A DNA stretch of 60,714 bases, from NCBI GenBank assembly GCA_041674705.1, contig JBAYVF010000010.1, positions 1 to 60,714 of the forward strand, in the 5' to 3' direction. Under the pieces are notes generated by a model. It was not told the origin of the DNA. It ran no database searches and saw only the letters and a program-made list of their open reading frames with translations. This DNA is from Aquincolibacterium sp041674705 (GTDB lineage: Bacteria; Omnitrophota; Omnitrophia; Omnitrophales; Aquincolibacteriaceae). Positions 18,064 to 24,850 of the stretch are shown here, one piece after another (the stretch's first letter is position 1; the number at the start of each line of letters is the position of its first letter). A program made the position numbers and the translations under genes.

Positions 18064-18070
18064 AAGGAGG
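18064..18070 (+). promoter_or_regulatory. Strong Shine-Dalgarno that fixes a GTG start
   Basis: AAGGAGG lies 6 bases before GTG 18077. The first in-frame ATG, at 18098, has no such site, so the GTG start is supported. Confidence 0.8.
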
Positions 18071-18076
18071 GGTGCC

Positions 18077-18766
18077 GTGGGTTCCTACGAATATACGATG
18101 GGGAAGACACTGGATCTTAAGGCTGAGCAGGAGAAAACGCTCGCGACGCCGAAACTTCCGGCGAATCTGATATTGAAATTCATGTTCTGGCAATTTGATG
18201 TGCTCTATGGAAAGCCACGATCCCTGCCGAAGGTGATGGTGCTTGAGATCCTCGCGCGTTATCCCTACTGGGCGTGGGAGAACGGCGCCTATCACCTTCT
18301 GTCGAAACTTTACAGCGGCACGAAAAAAGTCCCCCTTGAAAAAGTAGAAGTGGCGCTCCGCCATATTCAGATGGGTCGCGAATCGCAAGATAATGAACAG
18401 TGGCACATGCTTCTTTGGGCGGACCTTTGCTATCAAAAAGGGATCCAGCTCGGCTGGCTCCGGCATTTTCTGATCCCCAAGGCCATGACGCTCGTTTATT
18501 TTATGATCACCCGCGTGATGTACTGGCTCAATCCCACCGGGTCCTTCGCCATGAACGCCGCATTTGAGTCGCATGCCGAACACGAATACATGCTCTATGC
18601 CCGGGAGCATCCCGAATTTGAGAGCCTGCCCGTGGACTCCGTGTGGTTCAAGTATTATCCCCGGCAAAAATCCCTGGCGGATCTGGTGCGGCGTGTGGGC
18701 CTCGACGAGCGGGATCATATGAACCATTCCCTGGAAGAAATCGAACGACTCCAATATCGATCCTAA
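18077..18766 (+). CDS. Alternative oxidase (AOX/PTOX)-like diiron protein
   Basis: This 229-residue protein has the ligand set of the membrane-bound diiron alternative oxidases: Glu57 (VLEILARYP, the LE motif), Glu107 and His110 (NEQWHMLLW, compare NERMHLL), Glu164 (FESHAEHEY, compare LEEEA) and Glu211 with His214 (DERDHMNHS, compare DEAHHRDVNH). The two E-x-x-H pairs are exact, and spacings between ligands are close to AOX, with about ten extra residues between the first two. A hydrophobic segment (FLIPKAMTLVYFMITRVMYW, 131-150) could be the membrane-binding region. AOX oxidises ubiquinol and reduces O2 to water without pumping protons. It stands alone, with its own strong ribosome-binding site. 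It could be a divergent family member with another substrate, since the quinol-pocket residues cannot be judged by eye. Confidence 0.8.
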   Translation: MGSYEYTMGKTLDLKAEQEKTLATPKLPANLILKFMFWQFDVLYGKPRSLPKVMVLEILARYPYWAWENGAYHLLSKLYSGTKKVPLEKVEVALRHIQMGRESQDNEQWHMLLWADLCYQKGIQLGWLRHFLIPKAMTLVYFMITRVMYWLNPTGSFAMNAAFESHAEHEYMLYAREHPEFESLPVDSVWFKYYPRQKSLADLVRRVGLDERDHMNHSLEEIERLQYRS

Positions 18767-18839
18767 GCGCGCGATACCCTCCAACAAGAGGTAAGCTCTT
18801 TCGGTCAAGTGCCTTTCATAGTAGGCCGATAGAATATCC

Positions 18840-19313
18840 ATGAAAAACTTGCTAAAAAGGCGCTTTTCAGGTGGCTTCACACTGATCGAGATTATGGTGG
18901 TGGTCTGCATCATCGGCCTTCTCGTCGCAGCGGCGCTTCCGAATTTTCTCAGGATCAAGATGAATTCCAATGAGAAGCTGATCCTTTCCGATCTGCGTGT
19001 CTTCAGCAATGCCAATGAGTCCTACCGGGCGTTCCAAAATCCCCCGGCCTTTGCCCCGGATATGAATGCCTTGATCGAACAGAAATATATCAACGAGAGC
19101 TGGCTGAATCCCAACAGTAAAGACGGATATAGTTTTACTTTCGTCGCGAGTGCGGACGGGACGACATACTCGATGGAAGCGAATGCCTTGAAGCAGGACG
19201 TTACGGGGCAGCACACCTATTGTGTGGACCAGACCGGGATCATCGTCGGGGGCCCCGAACCCGGCCTCGGAACCCCGGCCGGTTGTGTGGGTGGGGCTCC
19301 GGTCGGAGCTTAG
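18840..19313 (+). CDS. Type IV pilin-like protein
   Basis: The 157-residue prepilin has a short basic leader and the prepilin peptidase site SGG/FTLIEIMVVVCIIGLLVAAA, with Glu at +5, so it is processed and methylated by PilD and assembled in the inner membrane. The globular part carries YRAFQNPPAFAPDMNALIEQKYI, a helix-plus-loop found in GspG/PilA-type pseudopilins. A likely disulfide joins the cysteines of HTYCVDQTG and PAGCVGGA near the C-terminus. The stop codon overlaps the last bases of the convergent SplB-like gene by 4 bases. It lies near pilT but has no other pilus gene next to it. Confidence 0.88.
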   Translation: MKNLLKRRFSGGFTLIEIMVVVCIIGLLVAAALPNFLRIKMNSNEKLILSDLRVFSNANESYRAFQNPPAFAPDMNALIEQKYINESWLNPNSKDGYSFTFVASADGTTYSMEANALKQDVTGQHTYCVDQTGIIVGGPEPGLGTPAGCVGGAPVGA

Positions 19314-20452
19314 TACCGGCTCAACGTCGGGGCCGGTAATTTCAGGCCCGGGAATCTCTTCGCAATACTTTCGTGGAAAAGAAAATCCAGATGCCCATTG
19401 TGTTCGGGCGCAAATCCCATCACATCCTGCCAGACGGTTTTATTCTCCATGCAGAAATAAATGAAAACGTCTTTCCAGCGCTTCCGGATCGCGGCGACTA
19501 TGTGCCGGTAGAGCCGGACGCGTTCCGGCCGGAAATAGCGCGTCTTACCGTCGAGCCCTTGGGTGAACTCTGCCGTCGTGATCCTCGTTTTCGGGAAGCG
19601 TTCTTCAATGATCTTTTTTAAGGAAGGCGGGTAGCGCAGACTGCCCAGGCTGATCCACATCACTTCTTTTTCCGGGACGGTCGAGGTCAGTTTTTCCAGA
19701 AGTCCCGAATACTGTTCTTTCCAGCCCGGCAGCATGAGCAGGGGATCAAAATGAAAACCCAGGCGATAGCCTTTTTTGAGGACCTGCTTGGCCGCTTTCA
19801 GGCGCGCCTCTAAAGACGCGGCCTTATGTTCCTCTGTCCGGATGAAGGCGTCCGGATTCATCGACCAGGAGACGAGGACATTGCTTTTGGGGATCTTCGG
19901 CAAATGATCGATCGCCACGGTCTTGGTTTTGATCTCCAGGATCATTTTTTTTCCAAGGGCGTGGCGGATCAGGCCTTCGTTCAGCCGCGTTAGCCGGTCG
20001 AGCGCGAGGCTGTCGGTCAGTTCTCCTGTGCCCATCCGGAAAAGACGCCGGGGCTCACTTGCGATCAGGACGTCGATCTCCCGGGGAATATTCTGGATAT
20101 TCACATAGACCGTGATGAGTGGAACATTCAGATAATTTTGCAGGATACAATAAGTGCAGTCGAGGGGGCAGTGGGTCTGCGCGTTGAGGGTCCGGTATTG
20201 GCAGCAGAGATAATCCGTTCCCGTCGCGGGGCAGGGTTTGAGAAAAGGGCCCTTGAAGTTTGTGAGCCAGAGTTTCTTTTTGCCGGCGCTAAGGGGTAAC
20301 TTTTCGATCTCCCGGAGAAAGGCCGTCTTGTTTTTTACGATCGTGACAGGAATGCCCCGGAGGGTGCGCAGGATGCGTTTGGCAAGAGGCGCCCGCGCGG
20401 CATTTTTATCCAGATAGATATGATCAATTTCAGGAATTTGTTTTGAGGCCAT
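19310..20452 (-). CDS. splB: Spore photoproduct lyase (SplB)-like radical SAM protein
   Basis: The start at 20452 (MASKQIPEIDHIYLDKN) gives 380 residues. The frame runs on to 20542, but SplB-family proteins usually begin with this I.HIY.D motif. The 4Fe-4S/SAM motif CPLDCTYC (Cys 95, 99, 102) has the canonical CxxxCxxC spacing and is followed by ILQNYLN. Later segments (MGTGELTDSLALD, SWSMNPD, YRLGFHFDPLL) match the SplB family. SPL repairs the 5-thyminyl-dihydrothymine lesion; homologues in non-spore-formers are common and their substrate is less sure. The upstream 268 bases also hold the divergent rlmH promoter. Confidence 0.85.
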   Translation of the reverse strand: MASKQIPEIDHIYLDKNAARAPLAKRILRTLRGIPVTIVKNKTAFLREIEKLPLSAGKKKLWLTNFKGPFLKPCPATGTDYLCCQYRTLNAQTHCPLDCTYCILQNYLNVPLITVYVNIQNIPREIDVLIASEPRRLFRMGTGELTDSLALDRLTRLNEGLIRHALGKKMILEIKTKTVAIDHLPKIPKSNVLVSWSMNPDAFIRTEEHKAASLEARLKAAKQVLKKGYRLGFHFDPLLMLPGWKEQYSGLLEKLTSTVPEKEVMWISLGSLRYPPSLKKIIEERFPKTRITTAEFTQGLDGKTRYFRPERVRLYRHIVAAIRKRWKDVFIYFCMENKTVWQDVMGFAPEHNGHLDFLFHESIAKRFPGLKLPAPTLSRY

Positions 20453-20590
20453 GCTGCATTCTACCCCGCATTTCTCGTTCCGATAAAGAGAAATGAACTT
20501 GAAGCGAACCCGTTGAATTTCCAAGAGCTCCTTTGGCGCCATTCGTTTTCCCCAGCGAGGAAAAACTCACTTGCGCCTCGGGTCTTGCTC

Positions 20591-20609
20591 GGCAGGCCTT
20601 CTGCCTGCC
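20591..20609. other. Hairpin in the splB-rlmH divergent gap
   Basis: GGCAGGC and GCCTGCC form a perfect 7-bp stem around CTTCT. It lies in the non-coding gap 20453-20720, with no T run, so it is not a simple terminator. Its role is unknown. Confidence 0.5.
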
Positions 20610-20664
20610 ACCATGCCCGCTCAACCCTCGGAGCACGCCTCAGGGTTCTTGGAAATTCCGCGTA

Positions 20665-20693
20665 TTGCATTCGGTAAACGAAAAAGCGATACT
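20665..20693 (+). promoter_or_regulatory. Sigma70-like promoter for rlmH
   Basis: TTGCAT, 17 bases, GATACT. Transcription would begin near 20700, about 20 bases before the rlmH ATG. The match is moderate. Confidence 0.45.
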
Positions 20694-20720
20694 AGTGTCA
20701 AGAAAGGACCGTCCAATCCG

Positions 20721-21164
20721 ATGCACATTCGTTTTTCTTTAGCGTGGCTTAAGCCGTCGCAAGCTCCGGCCAAGGGTTTCAAATCCTCCGCGGCTTTTTC
20801 CCTTGTCCGGGAGTATGCGGAAAGGATCGGGCACTTCCTGCCTTGCGAAGCCGGCGCGTATCCCGCCAAAACAAAGTCCTGTCTTTGGGTTTGCGAAAGA
20901 GGGAAGAAGAGCAAGGCAGTCGCTTCTGAGGAGTTAGCGAAAGAACTTCAAAAATGCATGAACTCCGGCGCGCAGATGCTTGAGATCGTGATCGGCGGCC
21001 CAGACGGATTTACGGACGAAGCTTTAAATGAAATGAAGCCTGCTTTTCGATGGAGCTTCGGTCCCATGACCCTGCCTCACGAACTTGCTGCCGCGGTCGC
21101 TGCGGAGCAGATCTACCGGGCTCTCACCATCCTCCACCACCAGCCCTACCACTCCGGACATTGA
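20721..21164 (+). CDS. rlmH: 23S rRNA pseudouridine-1915 N3-methyltransferase RlmH
   Basis: RlmH (SPOUT family) methylates pseudouridine 1915 in helix 69 of 23S rRNA using SAM. The 147-residue protein has the family's diagnostic C-terminal half: EIVIGGPDGF (the SAM knot), then FGPMTLPHELAAAVAAEQIYRALTILHHQPYHSGH. E. coli RlmH is 155 residues. I start at ATG 20721 (MHIRFSLAW), downstream of AGAAAGGACC and the promoter; the open frame extends to 20571, but that part is non-coding in character. The central region (residues 20-75) is less conserved than the end. Confidence 0.92.
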   Translation: MHIRFSLAWLKPSQAPAKGFKSSAAFSLVREYAERIGHFLPCEAGAYPAKTKSCLWVCERGKKSKAVASEELAKELQKCMNSGAQMLEIVIGGPDGFTDEALNEMKPAFRWSFGPMTLPHELAAAVAAEQIYRALTILHHQPYHSGH

Positions 21165-21247
21165 CCCGCTAGTAACAAGCTTATCCGATCTTCGAGGTTG
21201 GATGGGTTGTAGCCGGTTGCCATAAATTGCATATAATAAAAAATTAA

Positions 21248-21275
21248 TTGACATATAAGCATATATTGATATGAT
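21248..21275 (+). promoter_or_regulatory. Promoter of the toxin-antitoxin operon
   Basis: TTGACA, 16 bases, TATGAT. Transcription would begin near 21282, leaving a leader of about 85 bases that contains the palindrome at 21313. Confidence 0.7.
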
Positions 21276-21312
21276 GGCTCTTGTATTTTGAGTAGCTGTC
21301 AGGTATACTTCG

Positions 21313-21334
21313 ATTAGCCAGAATAAAGGCTAAT
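21313..21334. promoter_or_regulatory. Palindromic operator candidate
   Basis: ATTAGCC, 8 bases, GGCTAAT is a perfect interrupted palindrome between the promoter and the antitoxin start. Phd/YefM-type antitoxins bind such sites to repress their own operon, so this is a reasonable autoregulatory operator; in the RNA it could also form a hairpin. Confidence 0.5.
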
Positions 21335-21367
21335 ATTGGCCTGGGATATGGCTAGAGGAGGGAAGCG

Positions 21368-21628
21368 ATGGCTACGATCAGCTTATCAGAAGCAAAGGAT
21401 AAATTGAGCAAACTTGTGAAAGAAACCGCGGAAACCACAGAGCCTCTTATGATCTCAGTCCACGGCAGGAAAGAAGTCGTCATGATCTCGATGGAGGAAT
21501 ATGCCGGGTTGACGGAAACGATCGAGATCCTGAAAGATCATGATCTGGTCCGGAAGATCCAGGCCGGGTTACAGGAGGTTAAAAAAGGCCAGCTGGTTGA
21601 TTTCGATTCGATTAAAAAGGATGTTTAA
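21368..21628 (+). CDS. Phd/YefM-family antitoxin
   Basis: The 86-residue protein begins MATISLSEAKDKLSKLVKETAETTEPLMISVHGRKEVVMISMEEY, the standard Phd/YefM N-terminal DNA-binding and dimerisation fold (S.SEA...L..LV...E...EP..IT..G...VV.IS.EEY). Its C-terminal tail (LQEVKKGQLVDFD) would wrap the toxin. A good ribosome-binding site (AGAGGAGGG) lies upstream. It is followed 5 bases later by the toxin. It should neutralise the toxin and repress the operon. Confidence 0.9.
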   Translation: MATISLSEAKDKLSKLVKETAETTEPLMISVHGRKEVVMISMEEYAGLTETIEILKDHDLVRKIQAGLQEVKKGQLVDFDSIKKDV

Positions 21629-21633
21629 GCCCC

Positions 21634-21909
21634 ATGCGCGGAACCGGCCATCTGATCTATAAAATTTTCTTTACTCCCACCGCGAAAAAAGATTATGAGT
21701 CGGTGCGGGATGCCAAGCTTACGCGGGGCATCAACCGTATTATCGAGAAGTTGAAAGAAAATCCCTACCAATTCAAGCCGCTTTCAGGTCCGCTTAAAGG
21801 ACTCCGGTCTGCAAAAACATTTTCCTTCCGGATCCTTTATCGGATCGTAGATCAGCAATTGATCGTTATGGTGATCACGATCGAACACCGGAAGCAGGCT
21901 TATCGGTAG
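21634..21909 (+). CDS. RelE/YoeB-type toxin (mRNA interferase)
   Basis: The 91-residue basic protein shows the RelE/ParE superfamily pattern: IFFTPTAKKDYESV, ENPYQFKPLSGPLKGLRSAKTFSFRILYRIVDQQLIVMVITIEHRKQAYR. The final HRKQAYR keeps the His-Arg...Tyr set of RelE/YoeB ribosome-dependent RNases. Spacing to the antitoxin is 5 bases, and its ribosome-binding site would lie in the antitoxin's last codons (AAAAAGGATG). A ParE-like gyrase activity is possible but less likely given the Arg/Tyr end. Confidence 0.88.
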   Translation: MRGTGHLIYKIFFTPTAKKDYESVRDAKLTRGINRIIEKLKENPYQFKPLSGPLKGLRSAKTFSFRILYRIVDQQLIVMVITIEHRKQAYR

Positions 21910-21937
21910 TGAATGCGCGCAATCCCATTTAAAGCTT

Positions 21938-21965
21938 TTGACATTCCGAGAAGCTTCTTTATAAT
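21938..21965 (+). promoter_or_regulatory. Consensus promoter for tRNA-Phe
   Basis: TTGACA, 16 bases, TATAAT: both boxes are perfect consensus. Transcription starts near 21972 and the tRNA begins at 22027. Confidence 0.85.
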
Positions 21966-22026
21966 TCACCGCACCGACAAACAGCTCGACAAAGTTTTCA
22001 AGCCATCCTAACATATCCCCATTCAT

Positions 22027-22099
22027 GGGCAGGTAGCTCAGTCGGTAGAGCAAGGGACTGAAAATCCCTGTGTCGGGGGTTCAATTCCCTCCCTGCCCA
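22027..22099 (+). tRNA. tRNA-Phe (anticodon GAA)
   Basis: A full cloverleaf is visible: acceptor GGGCAGG/CCTGCCC, D-arm GCTC...GAGC, anticodon stem AGGGA/TCCCT with loop CTGAAAA (GAA), and a T-loop TTCAATT. CCA is not encoded. An AT-rich hairpin starts in the last bases of the acceptor. Confidence 0.95.
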
Positions 22100-22133
22100 A
22101 ATTTTTATTTTTAAAATAAAGAAGAAATTTTGG
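22096..22133. repeat. AT-rich hairpin abutting tRNA-Phe 3' end
   Basis: CCAAATTTTTATTTT pairs with AAATAAA...AAATTTTGG. The left side reuses the last tRNA bases. Hairpins with the same placement follow tRNA-Leu, tRNA-Lys and tRNA-Gly in this window. Confidence 0.55.
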
Positions 22134-22157
22134 CTACCCTCCTGAACGTTTTTTAAA

Positions 22158-22191
22158 ACTGTAGTCTTCTGTCTGTGGTCTGAGGTCTGAG
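22158..22191. repeat. Single arm of word-repeat element (CAGACC family)
   Basis: The complement reads as repeated CAGACC/CAGACAG/CAGAAGAC words, the vocabulary of the fold-back element at 28125 and of the insertion in proS. No opposite arm is visible; tRNA-Phe lies upstream. It runs to within 3 bases of the ROK kinase start and forms its 5' leader. Confidence 0.6.
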
Positions 22192-22193
22192 CG

Positions 22194-23132
22194 ATGAAAT
22201 ACGCGATCGGCATTGATATCGGCGGGACGAAGATCTCGCTGGTGCTTGGGACTGAAAAAGGGAAGATCCTTGCGCGAAGAGAAATCCCTACCCGCATCGG
22301 GATGAAGACGAAGGTCTGCATCCAGGAGCTTACTGCCAATCTCAGAGCTTTGATTCTTCAATCCGATATTTCCCCTAAAAAGATCCTTGGCGTCGGCGTG
22401 GGTTGCCCCGGCGCCGTGAATTCCAAAAAAGGAACGCTCCCGCGTTCTCCGAATCTCCCGGGATGGGCCGGGCTTCCGCTCAAGCGCATTCTCGCGAAGG
22501 CCAGCGGTCTTCCTGTCTTTCTTGCTAATGATGCGAATGCGGCGGTCCTCGGCGAAAGCTTTTGGGGCGCCGGGAAAAATTCCAGAAATTTTATTTATAT
22601 CACGGTGAGCACCGGGATCGGCGGCGGGATCATGATCAACGGACAGCTTTATGAAGGTTCCGGTTATGTGGCTGGCGAGATCGGGCATATGAGTATGGTC
22701 CCGGAAGGACGGAAATGTCATTGCGGCCAAAAAGGATGCCTTGAGGCGTATGCTTCCGGAACCGCGATCGCCGGATATTACCGGGAAATCAAAAAGAAAA
22801 AGGTTTCGGGTGCGAAAGAGGTTGGCATGGCCGCGCGCGAGGGAGACAAGCTTGCGATCGAGAGCTACAAAAAAGCGGGATATTATCTGGGGATCGGCCT
22901 CGCGAATCTTTTAAATGTTTTGAACCCCGAAAAAGTCGTGATCGGCGGCGGCGTTTTGAAATCCGCGCACAAGATCTTCTGGGCGACGATGATGAAAAGC
23001 ACAAGGCAACATGCCTGGCCCGAGGCGTTCCTCACGGTGAGGATCGTTCGCTCGCAGCTCAAAGGACACGTCGGCGATCTTGGCGCGCTGGCTTTGGTGT
23101 TTAAGAATTCAAAATTAAAAACGAAGCATTAA
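22194..23132 (+). CDS. ROK-family sugar kinase (glucokinase-like)
   Basis: ROK kinases phosphorylate glucose, N-acetylmannosamine or related sugars with ATP. The 312-residue product has the phosphate loop IGIDIGGTKIS at the N-terminus, the sugar site LANDANAAVLGE, a second phosphate loop TVSTGIGGGI, the EIGHM motif and the ROK zinc-finger CHCGQKGCLE. This is the full glucokinase-type signature, and the length is normal. The specificity cannot be read from sequence. The last ten residues (FKNSKLKTKH) are encoded by an A-rich string (AATTCAAAATTAAAAACGAAG) that looks like another repeat-type arm rather than ancestral coding sequence. It converges on tRNA-Arg. Confidence 0.9.
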   Translation: MKYAIGIDIGGTKISLVLGTEKGKILARREIPTRIGMKTKVCIQELTANLRALILQSDISPKKILGVGVGCPGAVNSKKGTLPRSPNLPGWAGLPLKRILAKASGLPVFLANDANAAVLGESFWGAGKNSRNFIYITVSTGIGGGIMINGQLYEGSGYVAGEIGHMSMVPEGRKCHCGQKGCLEAYASGTAIAGYYREIKKKKVSGAKEVGMAAREGDKLAIESYKKAGYYLGIGLANLLNVLNPEKVVIGGGVLKSAHKIFWATMMKSTRQHAWPEAFLTVRIVRSQLKGHVGDLGALALVFKNSKLKTKH

Positions 23133-23137
23133 GAGGT

Positions 23138-23211
23138 TGCGCCCAGCAGGGGTCGAACCTGCAACCCTCAGCTCCGAAGGCTGATGCTCTATCCAGTTGA
23201 GCTATGGGCGC
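23138..23211 (-). tRNA. tRNA-Arg (anticodon TCG)
   Basis: On the minus strand there is acceptor GCGCCCA/TGGGCGC, D-arm AGCTCAACTGGATAGAGCA, anticodon stem TCAGC/GCTGA with loop CTTCGGA (TCG, reads CGA), and T-loop TTCGACC. CCA is not encoded. Confidence 0.93.
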
Positions 23212-23248
23212 AAACCACATTAATTTTTCTTTTGATAAAAGCTTGTTT

Positions 23249-23332
23249 GCGCCAACACCTGTGGTGTGGGCGCATTGATTTCCAATAAATCAATACGTCG
23301 CCGTGGCGGCTTAAGGTGGGCCGCCTACGGCG
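23249..23332. other. Three consecutive strong hairpins between tRNA-Arg and the M48-like gene
   Basis: Hairpin 1 (23249-23273): GCGCC-a-ACACC pairs with GGTGT-g-GGCGC. Hairpin 2 (23274-23294): ATTGATTT pairs with AAATCAAT. Hairpin 3 (23299-23332): CGCCGTGGCGGC pairs with GCCGCCTACGGCG with one bulge. No T run follows, and the open frame through this stretch has no start signals. A structured leader or small RNA is possible. Confidence 0.5.
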
Positions 23333-23382
23333 AACGCGCGAGTGAAGAGGCCGCATCGTATCCCGAAACTTCATCTAAGTTC

Positions 23383-23390
23383 AAGAAGGA
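23383..23390 (+). promoter_or_regulatory. Shine-Dalgarno that favours a TTG start
   Basis: AAGAAGGA lies 7 bases before TTG 23398. The first ATG in frame (23413) is 22 bases away, too far for this site. Confidence 0.6.
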
Positions 23391-23397
23391 TTTTGGC

Positions 23398-24255
23398 TTG
23401 AAGAACCTTTCGATGCTTTGTTCGCTGCTTCTCAGCTGTCTCATCCTTCTGAACGGTTGCGCGACCGCGGCGAAAAGGGGCTTGGACACAGAGGCGATCG
23501 CTGAGCAAAGTGCCGGTTCCAGCGAACAGGCGGTCGGAGCCCGGATCCACCGCGAGATCCTCGCATCGTTTTATTCCTACACGGACCCCAGGGTTGTGCG
23601 GTATGTCGACGACCTGGGGCATTCGCTCGCCGCCCAAGCCAAACGTCACGATCTTCAATACCGGTTCACGATCCTTTACAGCGAAAAGATCTACGCAACC
23701 TCTGCCCCCGGTGGTTATGTTTATGTGACGACCGGAATGCTGAATTTTCTTGAGAACGAAGCGGAACTCGCGGCAGTGCTCGCGCATGAGATCGGCGAGC
23801 AGCAATATCCTGACAAGCGTTTTACGAAAAGTGATGATGTGATCAATGCCGCGGCGCAAACCGGTTCGGCGGTCGGGCCGATGTTCGGGCCCTTGGGATC
23901 TTTGGCGAGTTTGGGGCTGGTGCTTTTACAGGCTTACAATGAAAGTACGTTCAAGACTCCCGGGGAGCGGCTCTTGGGAAGCGATGCTGCGGCCATGAAA
24001 TATCTGATGAGCGCCGGCTACGACCCTCAGGCTTTGCTGGATGTGCAGGAACATTTTCTGAAAGCCGGAGAGAAGATGATGCCTTATTTTATGGATTATT
24101 ATCAGTCTCGTCCGATCACGGAAGAACGTATCGCGATGATCAAGAAGGAATTCCAGAAGCTACCGCTTGGCGGGAAATCTTTGATCACCGATCCTGTAGA
24201 ATATCAGGAAGTGACTCGCGGGGTGCAGGAGATTTATAAAACTGCTTCTGCCTGA
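23398..24255 (+). CDS. M48-family lipoprotein with degenerate zinc site
   Basis: With the TTG start the 285-residue protein begins (M)KNLSMLCSLLLSCLILLNGC, a lipoprotein signal with lipobox LNGC. The body follows the M48 (BepA/LoiP-like) pattern: EQAVGARIHREIL, DPRVVRYVDDLG, FTILYSEKIYATSAPGGYVYVTTGML, ELAAVLAHEIGEQQ, and SAGYDPQAL. However, the zinc motif HExxH reads HEIGE (second His replaced by Glu), and the downstream EAD position reads GSD with no nearby glutamate. Two of three ligands are therefore missing, and it is probably a non-catalytic envelope chaperone-like homologue. M48 relatives act in outer-membrane protein quality control. Confidence 0.85.
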   Translation: MKNLSMLCSLLLSCLILLNGCATAAKRGLDTEAIAEQSAGSSEQAVGARIHREILASFYSYTDPRVVRYVDDLGHSLAAQAKRHDLQYRFTILYSEKIYATSAPGGYVYVTTGMLNFLENEAELAAVLAHEIGEQQYPDKRFTKSDDVINAAAQTGSAVGPMFGPLGSLASLGLVLLQAYNESTFKTPGERLLGSDAAAMKYLMSAGYDPQALLDVQEHFLKAGEKMMPYFMDYYQSRPITEERIAMIKKEFQKLPLGGKSLITDPVEYQEVTRGVQEIYKTASA

Positions 24256-24257
24256 AG

Positions 24258-24387
24258 CAATAACCAAGCGCCAAGATACAAGAACCAAACAATAATCAAA
24301 TCCCAATAACCAAACGTTCGAGTGCCGGTGTTTGGATCTCGGTTCTTGGAATTTATTTGGTGATTGGTGTTTGGACCTTGGAAATTC
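24258..24387. repeat. Word-repeat fold-back element, CAATAACCAA family, empty
   Basis: Left arm 24258-24316 is made of CCAA/AACCAA/CAATAACCAA/CCAAGATACAAG words. Right arm 24328-24387 carries the complementary words (GGTTCTTGG, TTTGG, TGATTGG, CCTTGG). The arms are separated by about 11 bases. The same words flank the four-helix-bundle gene at 42.3 kb. It starts 2 bases after the M48-like stop. Confidence 0.7.
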
Positions 24388-24410
24388 TAGCTTTTCGGCT
24401 AGGCTTTTTT
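24387..24410 (+). terminator. Short terminator-like hairpin
   Basis: CTAGC and GCTAG form a 5-bp stem with loop TTTTCG, followed by GCTTTTTT. It would stop + strand transcription from the M48-like gene; it overlaps the 3' end of ydbL on the other strand. Confidence 0.45.
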
Positions 24411-24812
24411 CTTCCAATAACCCGCTGAAGATTGGACCATATCTCCGGGGCCGGCTTTCTCAGACTGAACTTCCGCGAATGCTTTTTGGACTTCCAAAAG
24501 GCCGGTGCTGCCGAGTTTGTTCTGTTCCGCGAGAGCTTCATAAAGAACCCGGCGGTCCCGGTTCTCGGCGGCGGTCAGCGTGGCGGCCGTGGCGTTGTTC
24601 TTCAGATCGGTCACATAACCCTTGTTGTTCTCTCCGATCACACCTTCTTGTTTGAGGTTCTGAAGTTGTTGATATCTTGCCTGGCGGTTCTTCAAGGCTT
24701 TCTCAATAGCCGGGGTCATGGTCTTGTAATCATAATCTACCGCGAAGCAGAGCGATGTCGCGGTCAGGATCACCAGACCGATAGCCAACCCAAAAGCATA
24801 AATGTGTCTCAT
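24399..24812 (-). CDS. ydbL: YdbL-like periplasmic protein (DUF1318)
   Basis: I start at ATG 24812, which has AAGGAGGG upstream on the minus strand; the frame continues to 24854 without purpose. The 137-residue product has a signal peptide (to about SLCFA) and then the YdbL/DUF1318 core: GVIGENNKGYVTDLKNN, ENRDRRVLYEALAEQNKL, EVQKAFAEVQSEKAGPGDMVQ. E. coli YdbL is a periplasmic helper of the YdbH-YnbE bridge, which moves phospholipid between inner and outer membranes. Here it is the last gene of the same three-gene order (ydbH-like, ynbE, ydbL), 38 bases after ynbE. Confidence 0.85.
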   Translation of the reverse strand: MRHIYAFGLAIGLVILTATSLCFAVDYDYKTMTPAIEKALKNRQARYQQLQNLKQEGVIGENNKGYVTDLKNNATAATLTAAENRDRRVLYEALAEQNKLGSTGLLEVQKAFAEVQSEKAGPGDMVQSSAGYWKKKA

Positions 24813-24850
24813 GGTGAGACCCTCCTTAAAATTTAGAGTAATAGGGCCGT

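Noticed and set aside
17903..19015. 370-codon open frame on the minus strand
   Set aside because: Antisense to the AOX-like and pilin genes, both of which carry clear family motifs and good ribosome-binding sites.
23266..23397. N-terminal extension of the M48-like protein
   Set aside because: It runs through three hairpins and would bury the lipoprotein signal peptide.
24258..24387. Ordinary rho-independent terminator
   Set aside because: Arms are about 60 bases, imperfect and word-repetitive, unlike a short GC stem with a T run; a separate short terminator follows at 24387.
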